A DNA stretch of 64,000 nucleotides from an uncultured Prevotella sp. (GTDB taxonomy: Bacteria; Bacteroidota; Bacteroidia; Bacteroidales; Bacteroidaceae), in contig OMZV01000003.1 in the NCBI GenBank assembly GCA_900315635.1, positions 1 through 64,000 of the forward strand, written 5' to 3'. The translations under genes and the position numbers were made by a program. The notes beneath the pieces are model-generated. The model was not told the DNA's origin. It was given only the letters and a program-made list of their open reading frames with translations, and searched no databases. Shown here piece after piece: positions 1-8,361 of the stretch (positions are counted from its first letter, which is position 1; each line of letters begins with the position of its first letter).

Positions 1-1
1 A

Positions 2-223
2 ACACATGGTAAAAAGTCAGTCCAAACTAGAAAAATCGCATTCTTGGCGGTTTGGGCCGCAACGCTCTGAGACTTTAGTAGGGTTGCGGATTTGAGGTTC
101 ATCTCTCTCATGCCCCCGACTGCTCAGTATTCCGCCATATACGTGATAGTCTGCGCCGCCAATCTCGCCATCTCCTACGTCCTCATGCACACCCCTTTCG
201 TCAAGAATATATTCCATCTGTAA
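2..223 (+). pseudogene. possible 3' remnant of a membrane-protein gene
   Basis: Read from base 2, this frame is open except for one in-frame TGA at 68-70 and ends at TAA 221-223. The second half encodes a hydrophobic stretch (YSAIYVIVCAANLAISYVLM) that would suit a membrane helix. It could be the degraded end of a gene lying left of the window, or chance. The opposite strand is also open here for 88 codons, but its composition is not protein-like. I do not recognise a family. Low confidence. Confidence 0.2.
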
Positions 224-250
224 CTTGTTGATAATCAACACTCTTTGTAA

Positions 251-335
251 TTGGGTATCTTTTAGCCTGTAAAAGATACCCAATTAGCCTGTAAAAGATA
301 CCCGATTACGAGCTAAAAGATACCGTTTTACAATA
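251..335. repeat. dispersed AAAAGATACC repeat, copy 1
   Basis: A 14-bp inverted repeat (TTGGGTATCTTTTA, 5-nt loop, TAAAAGATACCCAA; 251-283) is followed by further direct units of the same core at about 22-24 bp spacing. A GTTGATAATCAAC palindrome lies just to the left, at about 227-239. The same core occurs at about 11.2, 32.3, 45.9 and 63.1 kb. Confidence 0.85.
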
Positions 336-478
336 AACACATCACCAGGTATAAGTTGTTGCATTTTTCCATATTCAATTTCTTTATCTAGAAAATCGTA
401 CACATATCCTGGAGCCTGAAAGTATAGACCTGAACGAGGATCTAAAAGTTTCTCATAAGTCTCAGAATTATAAAGCAT
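284..478 (-). CDS. small hypothetical protein running into a repeat
   Basis: A 64-codon frame with an ATG at 478. The first about 50 residues look protein-like (ETYEKLLDPRSGLYFQAPGY and following). The last about 14 codons are translated AAAAGATACC repeat (KRYLL), so the true 3' end has probably been replaced by the repeat. No good promoter or ribosome binding site is visible. It may be a gene fragment. I do not recognise the family. Confidence 0.25.
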   Translation of the reverse strand: MLYNSETYEKLLDPRSGLYFQAPGYVYDFLDKEIEYGKMQQLIPGDVFIVKRYLLARNRVSFTG

Positions 479-585
479 CTAATGAAAAATAAATCATTAA
501 GGATAGAAACGATGTTATAAAGGTTGGCTTATTAAGCAGGAAAGAATGGAATCCGGGGGACTTGACGGGGAAATATCCTTAACGC

Positions 586-626
586 AATAAAGCCAAGTAA
601 CTGATAAACAATTACTTGGCTTTATT
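586..626 (-). terminator. terminator after tRNA-Val
   Basis: Perfect 15-bp stem (AATAAAGCCAAGTAA / TTACTTGGCTTTATT) with an 11-nt loop, starting 5 bases beyond the tRNA 3' end on the minus strand. The T-run after it is weak. Confidence 0.7.
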
Positions 627-631
627 CTGCG

Positions 632-705
632 TGTCGACACTTGGATTCGGACCAAGGACCCCCACCATGTCAAGGTGATACTCTAACCAACTGAGCTATG
701 CCGAC
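632..705 (-). tRNA. tRNA-Val (GAC)
   Basis: On the minus strand the 74 nt fold as a standard tRNA. The acceptor is GTCGGCA with TGTCGAC and discriminator A, and the anticodon stem TCACC/GGTGG carries loop TTGACAT with anticodon GAC. The T arm is CTTGG/CCAAG. CCA is not encoded. A promoter with the same downstream bases as the other two tRNA genes here lies at 755-786. Confidence 0.95.
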
Positions 706-754
706 ATAAGCATAAAAATGAAAGGCAAAAACGGCGGCGCCGGAATTGCGTGTG

Positions 755-786
755 CAAAGGTACAGTAATTCTTTCGGATTGTCAAA
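755..786 (-). promoter_or_regulatory. promoter of tRNA-Val
   Basis: Minus strand: TTTG (783-786), 20-bp spacer, TACCTTTG (755-762), followed by GCACACGCAATTC. This fits the Bacteroidetes sigma consensus and nearly matches the promoters of tRNA-Phe and tRNA-Arg in this window. Confidence 0.8.
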
Positions 787-866
787 GAACGAATGCGTAT
801 ATTAAGTTATATTAACAATAAATTGAAAGGTCAGCCGGCGGACATGAAAATTAAATAGACTTTTAT

Positions 867-897
867 TTTGTACTTTCTTTGATTTACATTATCTTTG
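867..897 (+). promoter_or_regulatory. promoter of glnS
   Basis: TTTG at 867-870, 19-bp spacer, TATCTTTG at 890-897. Transcription would start near 904, leaving a leader of about 50 nt before the ATG at 955. Confidence 0.75.
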
Positions 898-954
898 CAC
901 TCTAATATTCATATTCCCTATAAATAGGTTTAAATAGGAAAACTAACATCAGAA

Positions 955-2670
955 ATGAACACACCGGAAAATAACGCTAACGAGGAGAAACGCTCACTGA
1001 GTTTTGTTGAACAGCTGGTCGAAGAGGACCTTGCCGCTGGTAAGAACGGCGGAAGAATCCAGACCCGCTTCCCGCCAGAGCCTAACGGCTACCTGCATAT
1101 AGGTCATGCAAAGGCTATATGCATGGACTTCGGCGTTGCCGAGAACTACGGTGGAGTGTGCAACCTTCGTTTTGACGATACAAACCCGTCGAAGGAAAAC
1201 ACTGAGTATGTTGAGAATATCCTCAACGACATCAAGTGGCTGGGATTCCACTGGGGACATATTTATTATGCCAGCGACTATTTCGATAAACTCTGGGACT
1301 TCGCTATATGGATGATTAAGAATGGTCATGCATACGTTGACGAACAGACTTCGGAGCAGATCGCCGAGCAGAAGGGTACTCCTACAGAACCAGGTACGGC
1401 GAGTCCTTACCGCGACCGTCCTATTGAGGAGAGCCTTCGCCTGTTCGAGCACATGAATACTCCTGAGGCTGTTGAGGGCAGCATGGTTCTGCGTGCAAAG
1501 CTTGATATGGCTAATCCGAACATGCACTTCCGTGACCCAATCATATACCGTATCATTCAGACTCCGCACCATCGCACTGGAACAAAATGGCACTGCTACC
1601 CGATGTATGACTTCGCCCACGGACAGAGTGATTACTTCGAGGGCGTAACTCATTCAATCTGCACACTGGAGTTTGTTCCTCACCGTCCGCTTTACAACAA
1701 GTTCATCGATTATCTGAAGGAGATGGATGGCACGGCAAAGGACGGTCTTGACGACAATCGTCCACGCCAGATTGAGTTCAACCGTCTGAACCTTACCTAT
1801 ACAGTGATGTCGAAGCGCAAGCTCCACACACTTGTCGACGAGCATCTTGTCAGTGGATGGGACGACCCGCGAATGCCGACACTCTGTGGTATGCGCCGCC
1901 GTGGTTACTCGCCGGAGAGCATCCGCAACTTCATCCGCTCTATCGGATATACCAAGTTCGATGCACTTAATGATGTCGCTTTGCTTGAGGCAGCTGTACG
2001 CGACGACCTCAACAAGAAGGCAACACGTGTAAGCGCTGTGCTTGACCCTGTTAAGCTTGTCATAACGAACTATCCTGACGGAAAGAGCGAGGAGATGACA
2101 GCTATTAATAATCCTGAGGACGAGACAGCGGGCTCTCACACTATTACGTTTACCAAGAACCTTTGGATAGAGCGTGCCGACTTCATGGAGGATGCACCGA
2201 AGAAGTTCTTCCGTATGACTCCGGGCAAGGAAGTCCGTCTGAAGAATGCATATATAGTGAAATGTACAGGCTGTACAAAGGATGCTGATGGCAACATTAC
2301 CGAGATTCAGGCTGAGTACGATCCGGAGAGCCGCAGTGGTCTGCCTGGGGCAAACCGCCGTGTAAAGGGAACTCTCCACTGGGTTTCTGCCGACCATTGT
2401 CTTAAGGCTGAGGTTCGTGAGTACGACCGCCTGTTCAATGTCGAGAACCCATCGGCTGACGAGCGTGACTTCCGTGAGCTGCTCAACCCAGACAGCTTGA
2501 AGATTCATGATAACTGCTATGTTGAGAACTATCTTAAAGATAAGAAACCGGGTGAATACCTGCAGTTCCAGCGTGTCGGCTACTTTATGATGGATCCTGA
2601 CTCTACTCCTGACCATCTCGTCTTCAACAAGACAGTTGGTCTGAAAGACAGTTGGGCAAAGAAACATTAA
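955..2670 (+). CDS. glnS: glutaminyl-tRNA synthetase
   Basis: Class I aminoacyl-tRNA synthetase that charges tRNA-Gln with glutamine in the cytoplasm. The 571 residues are close to the usual bacterial length. The ATP-binding HIGH signature sits in PPEPNGYLHIGHAKA (about residues 41-55). The KMSKS loop is represented by VMSKRKL near residue 285. The remainder reads as the catalytic domain followed by the anticodon-binding beta-barrels. The ATG start fits a promoter at 867-897. It appears to be a single-gene unit, with a hairpin following at 2687. Nothing unusual was seen. Confidence 0.97.
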   Translation: MNTPENNANEEKRSLSFVEQLVEEDLAAGKNGGRIQTRFPPEPNGYLHIGHAKAICMDFGVAENYGGVCNLRFDDTNPSKENTEYVENILNDIKWLGFHWGHIYYASDYFDKLWDFAIWMIKNGHAYVDEQTSEQIAEQKGTPTEPGTASPYRDRPIEESLRLFEHMNTPEAVEGSMVLRAKLDMANPNMHFRDPIIYRIIQTPHHRTGTKWHCYPMYDFAHGQSDYFEGVTHSICTLEFVPHRPLYNKFIDYLKEMDGTAKDGLDDNRPRQIEFNRLNLTYTVMSKRKLHTLVDEHLVSGWDDPRMPTLCGMRRRGYSPESIRNFIRSIGYTKFDALNDVALLEAAVRDDLNKKATRVSAVLDPVKLVITNYPDGKSEEMTAINNPEDETAGSHTITFTKNLWIERADFMEDAPKKFFRMTPGKEVRLKNAYIVKCTGCTKDADGNITEIQAEYDPESRSGLPGANRRVKGTLHWVSADHCLKAEVREYDRLFNVENPSADERDFRELLNPDSLKIHDNCYVENYLKDKKPGEYLQFQRVGYFMMDPDSTPDHLVFNKTVGLKDSWAKKH

Positions 2671-2686
2671 GACTGGATGTCTACTG

Positions 2687-2726
2687 AAGGGGATATGCCG
2701 GAAGATTGGCTTTTGGCATTCCCCTT
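2687..2726 (+). terminator. hairpin after glnS
   Basis: AAGGGGA(TA)TGCC pairs with GGCA(T)TCCCCTT around a 15-nt loop, 16 bases after the glnS stop. The sequence after it is A/T-rich, not a clean T-run, so termination is probable but not certain. Confidence 0.55.
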
Positions 2727-2797
2727 ATAAAATAAAAGATTGGGAACAGTCCTTTCATAATTATGGATTGTGAATTACTAAATTATGAATTAACTGT

Positions 2798-4183
2798 ATG
2801 GATAACTATTATAAGTCAAAGGAATTCAAGGAGATCCTCGAGCAATATGAAAATCTTCATGATAGCGAACAGACGCTGTTGAGCACCGAGGACTATTCAG
2901 ACATCGCCCAATACTATCACGAACAAGCTGATGACAAAAAAGCCCTTGAGGCTATACACGTTGCCCTAAGTCTCTATCCGGGCAGCGTCGGACCAACATC
3001 TTTTCTTGCACGTTATGCCCTCCTGGAAGAGCATGATGTCGATAAAGCTTCGAATATAGCTGATGGCATTACCGACAAGAACGACCCTGACTATGTGCTG
3101 CTTATGGCTGAGATAATGATTGTCGACGGTCGTGCCGATGAAGCGGACAGCTATCTTGATGAGGCTTATGACTTCTTTTACGATGACGATTATTATGACG
3201 ATATGCCACTGGATGTAGCCGTACTCTTCACCGATTATGATGAAGTTGAATATGCTGACAAGTGGCTGCAACGCTCAGACGAGACGGATGAGATTGATTA
3301 TATCGTTACCAAGGCTAAGATTCTCGCCGGTCAGGGAAAGATTAATGAAAGCGAGGAACTTATAAATAAACTTATTAACGCTGACCCTTATTCCACAGAA
3401 TATTGGGATCTCCTAGCTGTAGTACAGTCGATGGGAGGAAAGACGTCGGACTCTATTACATCCAGTGATTATGCTTTGGCAATTGATCCGGACGACCGCG
3501 ATGCTTTATTGAACAAGGCAAAGGGTCTTATGTCTTTGGAAAATTATACCGAAGCGGAGAAATTATTCCGTAAGTACGCCAAGCTAGAGCCTAACAAACT
3601 GAACAGCTATACTCTGATTGCGTTCTCGGTAATGGTTCAGAATCGTCCGCAAGAAGCTCTGCTGTACTTTGAGAAGGCTTTGGAAATATGTGAAAAGGAG
3701 CCAAAAGCATGTCGATGGGGCGACATGGTAGATGTTATCTATCAGATGGCTTACCTTGAGAATACCCTTTCGCATTTCTCGAAGTCGCGTGAACTTCTTA
3801 ACCGCATTGCAGAAATAGAGAAGGATAATCTGTCGGATAATTTGGATGAACTGGGTCGCCGACTTGCCGAAGTAGACTGTGGACAGGGTTATCTTTGCCT
3901 TGAGGAAAACAAGTTGGATGAGGCTATTGACTGGTTTGACCAGGCTGTCAATGATTCAAATGGCGATCCTCATATCTATTCCCGCATTGCAGGGGCTGCT
4001 TACGAAAGTGGATTTGTACAGTATGCGTATAATATCCTGCATGAACTTTTGTTCAACATTGGTGTTGAGGAGCCACTCGGCATGAAGTATCTTGCTCTGT
4101 GCTGCAAGCATTTGGGTAAGGAAGACGAGCTTAAATGTATTGAGGAGAAAATAGAGAAGAACAAGAAATCGCAGGAAATATAA
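2798..4183 (+). CDS. tetratricopeptide-repeat protein
   Basis: A 461-residue soluble protein with no signal peptide or membrane segment. Helical repeats of TPR character run through most of it; the pattern (A..LF.KYAKLEPN, AL..KALE, LDEAIDWFDQAV) recurs about every 34 residues from residue 30 to the end. A very acidic, tyrosine-rich stretch (FFYDDDYYDD) lies near residue 130. Such proteins usually act as scaffolds; no partner can be deduced from the neighbours, glnS upstream and a DedA gene downstream. The exact function is unknown. Confidence 0.8.
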   Translation: MDNYYKSKEFKEILEQYENLHDSEQTLLSTEDYSDIAQYYHEQADDKKALEAIHVALSLYPGSVGPTSFLARYALLEEHDVDKASNIADGITDKNDPDYVLLMAEIMIVDGRADEADSYLDEAYDFFYDDDYYDDMPLDVAVLFTDYDEVEYADKWLQRSDETDEIDYIVTKAKILAGQGKINESEELINKLINADPYSTEYWDLLAVVQSMGGKTSDSITSSDYALAIDPDDRDALLNKAKGLMSLENYTEAEKLFRKYAKLEPNKLNSYTLIAFSVMVQNRPQEALLYFEKALEICEKEPKACRWGDMVDVIYQMAYLENTLSHFSKSRELLNRIAEIEKDNLSDNLDELGRRLAEVDCGQGYLCLEENKLDEAIDWFDQAVNDSNGDPHIYSRIAGAAYESGFVQYAYNILHELLFNIGVEEPLGMKYLALCCKHLGKEDELKCIEEKIEKNKKSQEI

Positions 4184-4244
4184 TTCTACATACATTTATA
4201 TATATTAATTTAAATAGATTTTATCTATACGAGAAGAATAATTT

Positions 4245-4892
4245 ATGCTCACATCATTGCTTAACAACCTGACCTACGGAGCAATATTCGTATTGATGCT
4301 ACTTGAGAGCACGGTCATTCCGGTACCGTCCGAGCTGGTGATAGCTCCGGCGGCTTACCATTCTGCGGCAGGCAACATGCATGTTTGGCTTGTCATTCTG
4401 TTCGGTACTCTCGGTGCTGACATTGGAGCCACGATCAACTATATTGCCGGTTATTACCTCGGTCGTCCTATAATTTATAAGTTCGCCAATAGCCGTGTCG
4501 GTCACCTCTGCCTGTTGAATCAGGAGAAAGTCGAGCGTAGCGAGAAGTATTTCAATGACCATGGTATGGTGGCAACAATAACCGGACGACTGATTCCGGG
4601 TATTCGTCATCTTATTTCTATTCCAGCCGGACTGGCAAAGATGAAGTACTGGCAGTTTATCCTTTATACTACTCTTGGCGCCGGAGTGTGGAATTGTATT
4701 CTTGCCGCACTTGGCTGGTATCTGCATTCGTTTGTTCCAGAGGAGCAACTTGAGGATAAGATTCTGGAGTACGGCGAATATATAAAGTTCGTTATCCTCC
4801 TGCTTGTCGGCATTGCATTCGTTTATTTCCTTACAAAATGGTATATTAATCGTCGTCGAAAGATTCGTGAGGGTCAGAACCCTGATGAATAA
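4245..4892 (+). CDS. DedA family inner-membrane protein
   Basis: A 215-residue integral membrane protein of the DedA/SNARE-associated family, whose members act in envelope lipid carrier recycling and membrane homeostasis. Several hydrophobic segments are visible. An acidic residue occurs in VIPVPSELV near residue 29. The family arginine/glycine motif appears as TGRLIPGIRHLISIPAG near residues 115-131. The C-terminal tail is basic (INRRRKIREG). It follows the TPR gene by 61 bp and may share its transcript. The substrate cannot be inferred. Confidence 0.9.
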   Translation: MLTSLLNNLTYGAIFVLMLLESTVIPVPSELVIAPAAYHSAAGNMHVWLVILFGTLGADIGATINYIAGYYLGRPIIYKFANSRVGHLCLLNQEKVERSEKYFNDHGMVATITGRLIPGIRHLISIPAGLAKMKYWQFILYTTLGAGVWNCILAALGWYLHSFVPEEQLEDKILEYGEYIKFVILLLVGIAFVYFLTKWYINRRRKIREGQNPDE

Positions 4893-4894
4893 AC

Positions 4895-4970
4895 GGTTCA
4901 ATTAAGTTGTATAATCGGTTTAATTTAGGTTGCATAATCAATTGAATTGAGTTGAATATCGATTCAATAG
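4895..4970. repeat. degenerate 22-bp tandem repeat
   Basis: Three and a half imperfect copies of a unit resembling GGTTCAATTAAGTTGTATAA, 21-23 bp each, directly after the dedA stop codon. No coding sense. The period resembles that of the AAAAGATACC repeat, but the sequence differs. Confidence 0.6.
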
Positions 4971-5033
4971 GATGAAAAGCATATACAGTTATAGCTTTTA
5001 GTTGAGCTATGTTATATAATGTACACAAATGAA

Positions 5034-5069
5034 AAAGCCCGCGGGACTCATTGCAGTCTCACGGGCTTT
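5034..5069 (-). terminator. strong terminator hairpin
   Basis: AAAGCCCG..GGACT pairs with AGTC.C.CGGGCTTT around a 6-nt loop, and on the minus strand it is followed by a T-run. It ends the minus-strand transcript described next and may also stop transcription arriving from dedA on plus. Confidence 0.75.
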
Positions 5070-5230
5070 GCTGTTCTTATATGTATTTATTCAGAGCTTT
5101 GCGGTGAATATTCCTGTTTTCATGACTATAGTGAGCAACCCTTCATCATAGAAGGCACGTTACCGCACACAGCGGGTGGTTAACTTAAGTTTAACAGAAA
5201 TAAGTGTAATTCTTTATCAACTCCCAAAGC
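5034..5230 (-). ncRNA. candidate structured noncoding RNA
   Basis: The minus strand between the small lipoprotein gene and the terminator has no reading frame but clear pairing potential. A closing stem GCTTTG/CAAAGC joins 5225-5230 to 5096-5101. An inner 10-bp stem TATTTCTGTT/AACAGGAATA joins 5193-5202 to 5109-5118 (one G-U pair). Between the two is a large asymmetric internal loop. Inside lie two hairpins, CCGC/GCGG (5163-5175) and CCTTC/GAAGG (5140-5155). A long stem opened by a bubble recalls 6S RNA, and a Bacteroidales-specific family with that look is known, but I cannot confirm identity. It could instead be the structured 3' UTR of the upstream gene; no clear TAnnTTTG was found. Confidence 0.45.
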
Positions 5231-5292
5231 GTATTTATGGCTAACTAGTTCGGGATTTATCGGTTAGCAAGAATAAGAATTACAGTGTTTGA

Positions 5293-5571
5293 TTAGTAGG
5301 TTATACCCGGGTTGTTCTTTTCAAATTTCTTGATGCTGTCCTTAGGGAAACAAATTTTACAAGGGTGCAGTCCTATCTCTATAGCGTCGGCAATAGTAAC
5401 CTCACCAAGTTCGCCGTCGCAATCGCTGAGACCCTTGCATGTAGATGACAGGTGGAAAGCATCGCCTTTCAGTCCTGTACAGATAAAGACACTGGCAGGC
5501 TGCTTGTTTGTGGCACATCCACAAGCAAGCAACAAGCCAGCCGTCAATATTATATTTCTTAGTTTCTTCAA
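5293..5571 (-). CDS. small lipoprotein with Cys/His-rich domain
   Basis: A 92-residue protein read from a TTG at 5571, chosen because it places KKLRN before a hydrophobic stretch and lipobox (LLLACGC) as in a type II signal peptide. The mature part carries a histidine and four cysteines (FHLSSTCKGLSDC ... HPCKICF), a spacing seen in many short Bacteroidetes proteins and suggestive of metal binding. It starts 11 bp after the fcl stop, so it is probably the last gene of the GDP-fucose operon. A role in fucose metabolism is not implied. Longer forms starting inside fcl would spoil the signal peptide. Confidence 0.65.
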   Translation of the reverse strand: MKKLRNIILTAGLLLACGCATNKQPASVFICTGLKGDAFHLSSTCKGLSDCDGELGEVTIADAIEIGLHPCKICFPKDSIKKFEKNNPGITY

Positions 5572-5582
5572 CTTCCTTGTGA

Positions 5583-6794
5583 TTAGATACTCTTCAGAGA
5601 GTCCTGATACCATTTATAAAGTTTCTCCACTCCGTCCTCGATTTCCACCTTATGATGCCAGCCGAGGTTGTGGAGTTTTGTAACGTCGATGAGCTTACGT
5701 GGAGTGCCGTTAGGTTTCGTCTTGTCCCAAGCCAACTCACCTTCGAATCCGACGGTCTTGATAACGAGCTCAGCCAGAGCCTTGATGGTCAACTCCTTAC
5801 CGGTACCGACATTGATATGGCAGTTGCGAATCTCACCGAGTGAAGGAATGGCTCCGCCACGTCCCTCAGAGTTGTTGCGGTTGACTTCACCGTCAGCCTT
5901 AACGCCGTAGAATACGCTGGAGTACTTCTTGATACCGATGATGTCGGAGAAGTCGACGTTGAGCAGGATGTAAACCGAAGCATCAGCCATGTCCTCACTC
6001 CAGAGGAACTCACGCAGTGGTGAACCGTCGCCCCAGAGAGTCACCTTGTTGTTCTCAATTCCATAGAAAGTCAGAGCCTTCTCGATACGCTCCTTGTCGC
6101 TGTTGCCGTCGACATTGCCGTCGCCGATAGACTCTTGCAGCTTTGCCGGTGGGTTGATAGGGCGCTTCTGCATGTCGACACGGATAGCGTCCCAGTTGCC
6201 GTCGTGTAGGAGTTTCGATAGATAAACCTTACGAATCATTGCCGGAAGCACGTGGCTGTTCTCCAGATGGAAGTTGTCGTTAGGACCATAAAGGTTTGTC
6301 GGCATGACAGCGATATAGTTTGTACCATATTGCAGGTTGTAGCTCTCGCACATTTTCAGTCCGGCAATCTTCGATATAGCATATTCCTCATTGGTGTATT
6401 CCAACGGCGAAGTGAGCAGTGCGTCTTCCTTCATTGGCTGTGGCGCATTCTTCGGGTAGATACATGTCGAGCCGAGGAAGAGGAGTTTCTTCACATGGTG
6501 TTTGTATGCCTGCTCGATGACGTTGCACTGGATCTTCATGTTCTGCATGATGAAGTCAGCACGGTAGAGGGAGTTCGCCATGATTCCTCCGACGAATGCT
6601 GCGGCAAGAACTACTGCGTCAGGCTGCTCTTCGTCGAAGAATTTCTTTACTGCCAGCTGGTCGGTAAGGTCCAGCTCCTTGTGCGTGCGACCTACAAGGT
6701 TTGTATAGCCGCGGGATAAGAGATTATTCCAAATTGCTGATCCCACCAATCCGTGGTGACCTGCGACATAAATTTTATCTGTTTTTTGTAACAT
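5583..6794 (-). CDS. fcl: GDP-L-fucose synthase
   Basis: NADPH-dependent 3,5-epimerase/4-reductase that converts GDP-4-keto-6-deoxymannose to GDP-L-fucose. It is a short-chain dehydrogenase-fold enzyme: the N-terminal nucleotide site reads VAGHHGLVGSAI and the catalytic YxxxK is YAISK near residue 138. Typical members have about 310-320 residues. This one has 403, with an extra segment of about 80 residues around positions 195-320 that includes VDMQKRPINPP and VDGNSDKERIEKAL; longer forms occur in Bacteroidetes. It lies downstream of manC and gmd in the same direction, completing the pathway. Confidence 0.95.
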   Translation of the reverse strand: MLQKTDKIYVAGHHGLVGSAIWNNLLSRGYTNLVGRTHKELDLTDQLAVKKFFDEEQPDAVVLAAAFVGGIMANSLYRADFIMQNMKIQCNVIEQAYKHHVKKLLFLGSTCIYPKNAPQPMKEDALLTSPLEYTNEEYAISKIAGLKMCESYNLQYGTNYIAVMPTNLYGPNDNFHLENSHVLPAMIRKVYLSKLLHDGNWDAIRVDMQKRPINPPAKLQESIGDGNVDGNSDKERIEKALTFYGIENNKVTLWGDGSPLREFLWSEDMADASVYILLNVDFSDIIGIKKYSSVFYGVKADGEVNRNNSEGRGGAIPSLGEIRNCHINVGTGKELTIKALAELVIKTVGFEGELAWDKTKPNGTPRKLIDVTKLHNLGWHHKVEIEDGVEKLYKWYQDSLKSI

Positions 6795-6899
6795 AGTAAG
6801 CGGTCTTTATCGTCCGTAGGACGATTTGCTTTTTATGCACTTCGTGCAGAAATCTTTCAAATTTATTCAAATCATTCAAAATTTTATCTAAACAACAAA

Positions 6900-7136
6900 T
6901 CATTCAACAAGCAAGTCCATTCTGTAAGTTTCATCAAGCCTTACATCTTCCCAATATATTGGCAAAGCCACTTGCCTTTCTACCTTATATCCGCTTTCTT
7001 TAAGAAGATAACATAATGCGGCTTCATAGGCTGACTCAAACAAACCATAGTGAAACCCATTATAAACCTTTAAGGCAACACCATTTATTTGTTTGAAGAA
7101 CTCCCGGTGCTTATTATGTTCTTCAATTGCGGCCAT
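6900..7136 (-). pseudogene. truncated GxxExxY-type protein
   Basis: 78 codons matching the N-terminal half of the GxxExxY family (usually about 120-130 residues): the signature GLFESAYEAAL near residue 31 and YRMDLLVE at the end. A TGA stops the frame exactly where family members continue into the DLLVE(D/N)..IVELK core, so the nuclease-like strand is missing. It sits between gmd and fcl, breaking an otherwise clean pathway operon. The flanks contain short AT-rich repeats and hairpins. Probably a remnant; function of even intact members is uncertain. Confidence 0.6.
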
Positions 7137-7191
7137 TGAAAGATTTGTTGTTTCCTAATTTGGAAGATTTGATGAGATTTGGATGATTTCT

Positions 7192-7226
7192 GCGCGAAGC
7201 GCTTATAAATATATCGTGCTTCGCGC
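7192..7226. repeat. GC-rich hairpin between gmd and GxxExxY remnant
   Basis: GCGCGAAGC (7192-7200) pairs perfectly with GCTTCGCGC (7218-7226). It lies just after the gmd stop on the minus strand without a T-run, so it is more likely an mRNA-stabilising or repeat element than a terminator. Confidence 0.6.
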
Positions 7227-7231
7227 GATGA

Positions 7232-8326
7232 TTACTTCACGATACCCTTCTCGAGGTACTCCTCAAGGTTGACGCGAACACGGGCGGCGGCATCATCGGC
7301 GGCAACCTTCTTCATGTCGTTGTCGACCATGATCTTGACCAAATCTTCGAAAGTAGTCTTGGTTGGGTTCCACTTCAACTGAGCCTTAGCCTTTGTCGGG
7401 TCACCCCACAAGTTGACAACATCAGTAGGACGGTAGAAGTCAGGCGAAACCTCGACGAGCACCTTGCCGGTAGCCTTGTCGATACCCTTCTCGTCAGCGC
7501 CCTTGCCTTTCCATTCCAGCTCGATGCCGACATCATGGAAAGCCAGAGTGGCAAACTCACGGACAGTGTGCTGAACACCGGTGGCAATGACGAAATCGTC
7601 AGGCTTGTCGTTCTGCAGAATGAGCCACATACACTCGACATAGTCCTTGGCGTAACCCCAGTCACGGCGTGACGACAGATTGCCGAGGTAGAGCTTGTCC
7701 TGCTTGCCCTGCTTGATACGGGCAGCAGCAAGAGTGATCTTTCGAGTGACGAATGTCTCGCCACGACGCTCACTCTCATGGTTGAACAATATTCCGTTGC
7801 AGCAGAACATGCCGTATGCATCACGGTACTCCTTCATAATCCAGTAGCCGTAGAGCTTGGCTACAGCGTAAGGACTGTATGGGTGGAACGGTGTATTCTC
7901 ATTCTGAGGAACCTCCTCGACCTTACCGTAGAGTTCCGATGTCGAAGCCTGATAAATGCGGCAAGTGTCGGTCAGTCCGCACTGTCGGACAGCCTCTACG
8001 ATACGGAGTACACCTACAGCATCGACGTTGGCGGTGTATTCAGGAGCGTCGAAACTGACCTGCACATGGCTCTGCGCTGCGAGGTTGTAAATTTCCGTTG
8101 GCTTAATCTTGCCGATAAGTCCGACGAGACTCATCGAGTCGCCCATGTCGGCATAGTGCAGATGGAATTTAGGAAGACCTTCGAGGTGAGCGATGCGCTC
8201 ACGATAGTCGACAGACGAGCGGCGGATAATGCCGTGGACGTCATAGCCTTTCGAGAGCAACAGCTCTGAGAGGTAGCTGCCGTCCTGACCGGTGACGCCG
8301 GTGATAAGTGCTACTTTTCGTGTCAT
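7232..8326 (-). CDS. gmd: GDP-mannose 4,6-dehydratase
   Basis: Converts GDP-D-mannose to GDP-4-keto-6-deoxy-D-mannose, the first committed step to GDP-L-fucose. The 364 residues match the family length. The N-terminal NADP-binding motif is [12 protein letters not shown] (residues 8-19). The active-site region reads [16 protein letters not shown], and YxxxK is [22 protein letters not shown] is highly characteristic. It follows manC by 36 bp in the same direction and precedes fcl, so the three are very likely co-transcribed. Confidence 0.97.
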   Translation of the reverse strand: MTRKVALITGVTGQDGSYLSELLLSKGYDVHGIIRRSSVDYRERIAHLEGLPKFHLHYADMGDSMSLVGLIGKIKPTEIYNLAAQSHVQVSFDAPEYTANVDAVGVLRIVEAVRQCGLTDTCRIYQASTSELYGKVEEVPQNENTPFHPYSPYAVAKLYGYWIMKEYRDAYGMFCCNGILFNHESERRGETFVTRKITLAAARIKQGKQDKLYLGNLSSRRDWGYAKDYVECMWLILQNDKPDDFVIATGVQHTVREFATLAFHDVGIELEWKGKGADEKGIDKATGKVLVEVSPDFYRPTDVVNLWGDPTKAKAQLKWNPTKTTFEDLVKIMVDNDMKKVAADDAAARVRVNLEEYLEKGIVK

Positions 8327-8361
8327 GTCTTTTTATATGTTGTTTTGTTTAATCGTAAATC

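Noticed and set aside
251..335. AAAAGATACC units as a CRISPR array
   Set aside because: Units are 21-24 bp apart with almost no spacer, mixed in orientation, found at five loci, and no cas genes are present.
1654..2667. 337-codon minus-strand frame opposite glnS
   Set aside because: Shadow of glnS; no start signals and composition explained by the antisense of a well-recognised synthetase.
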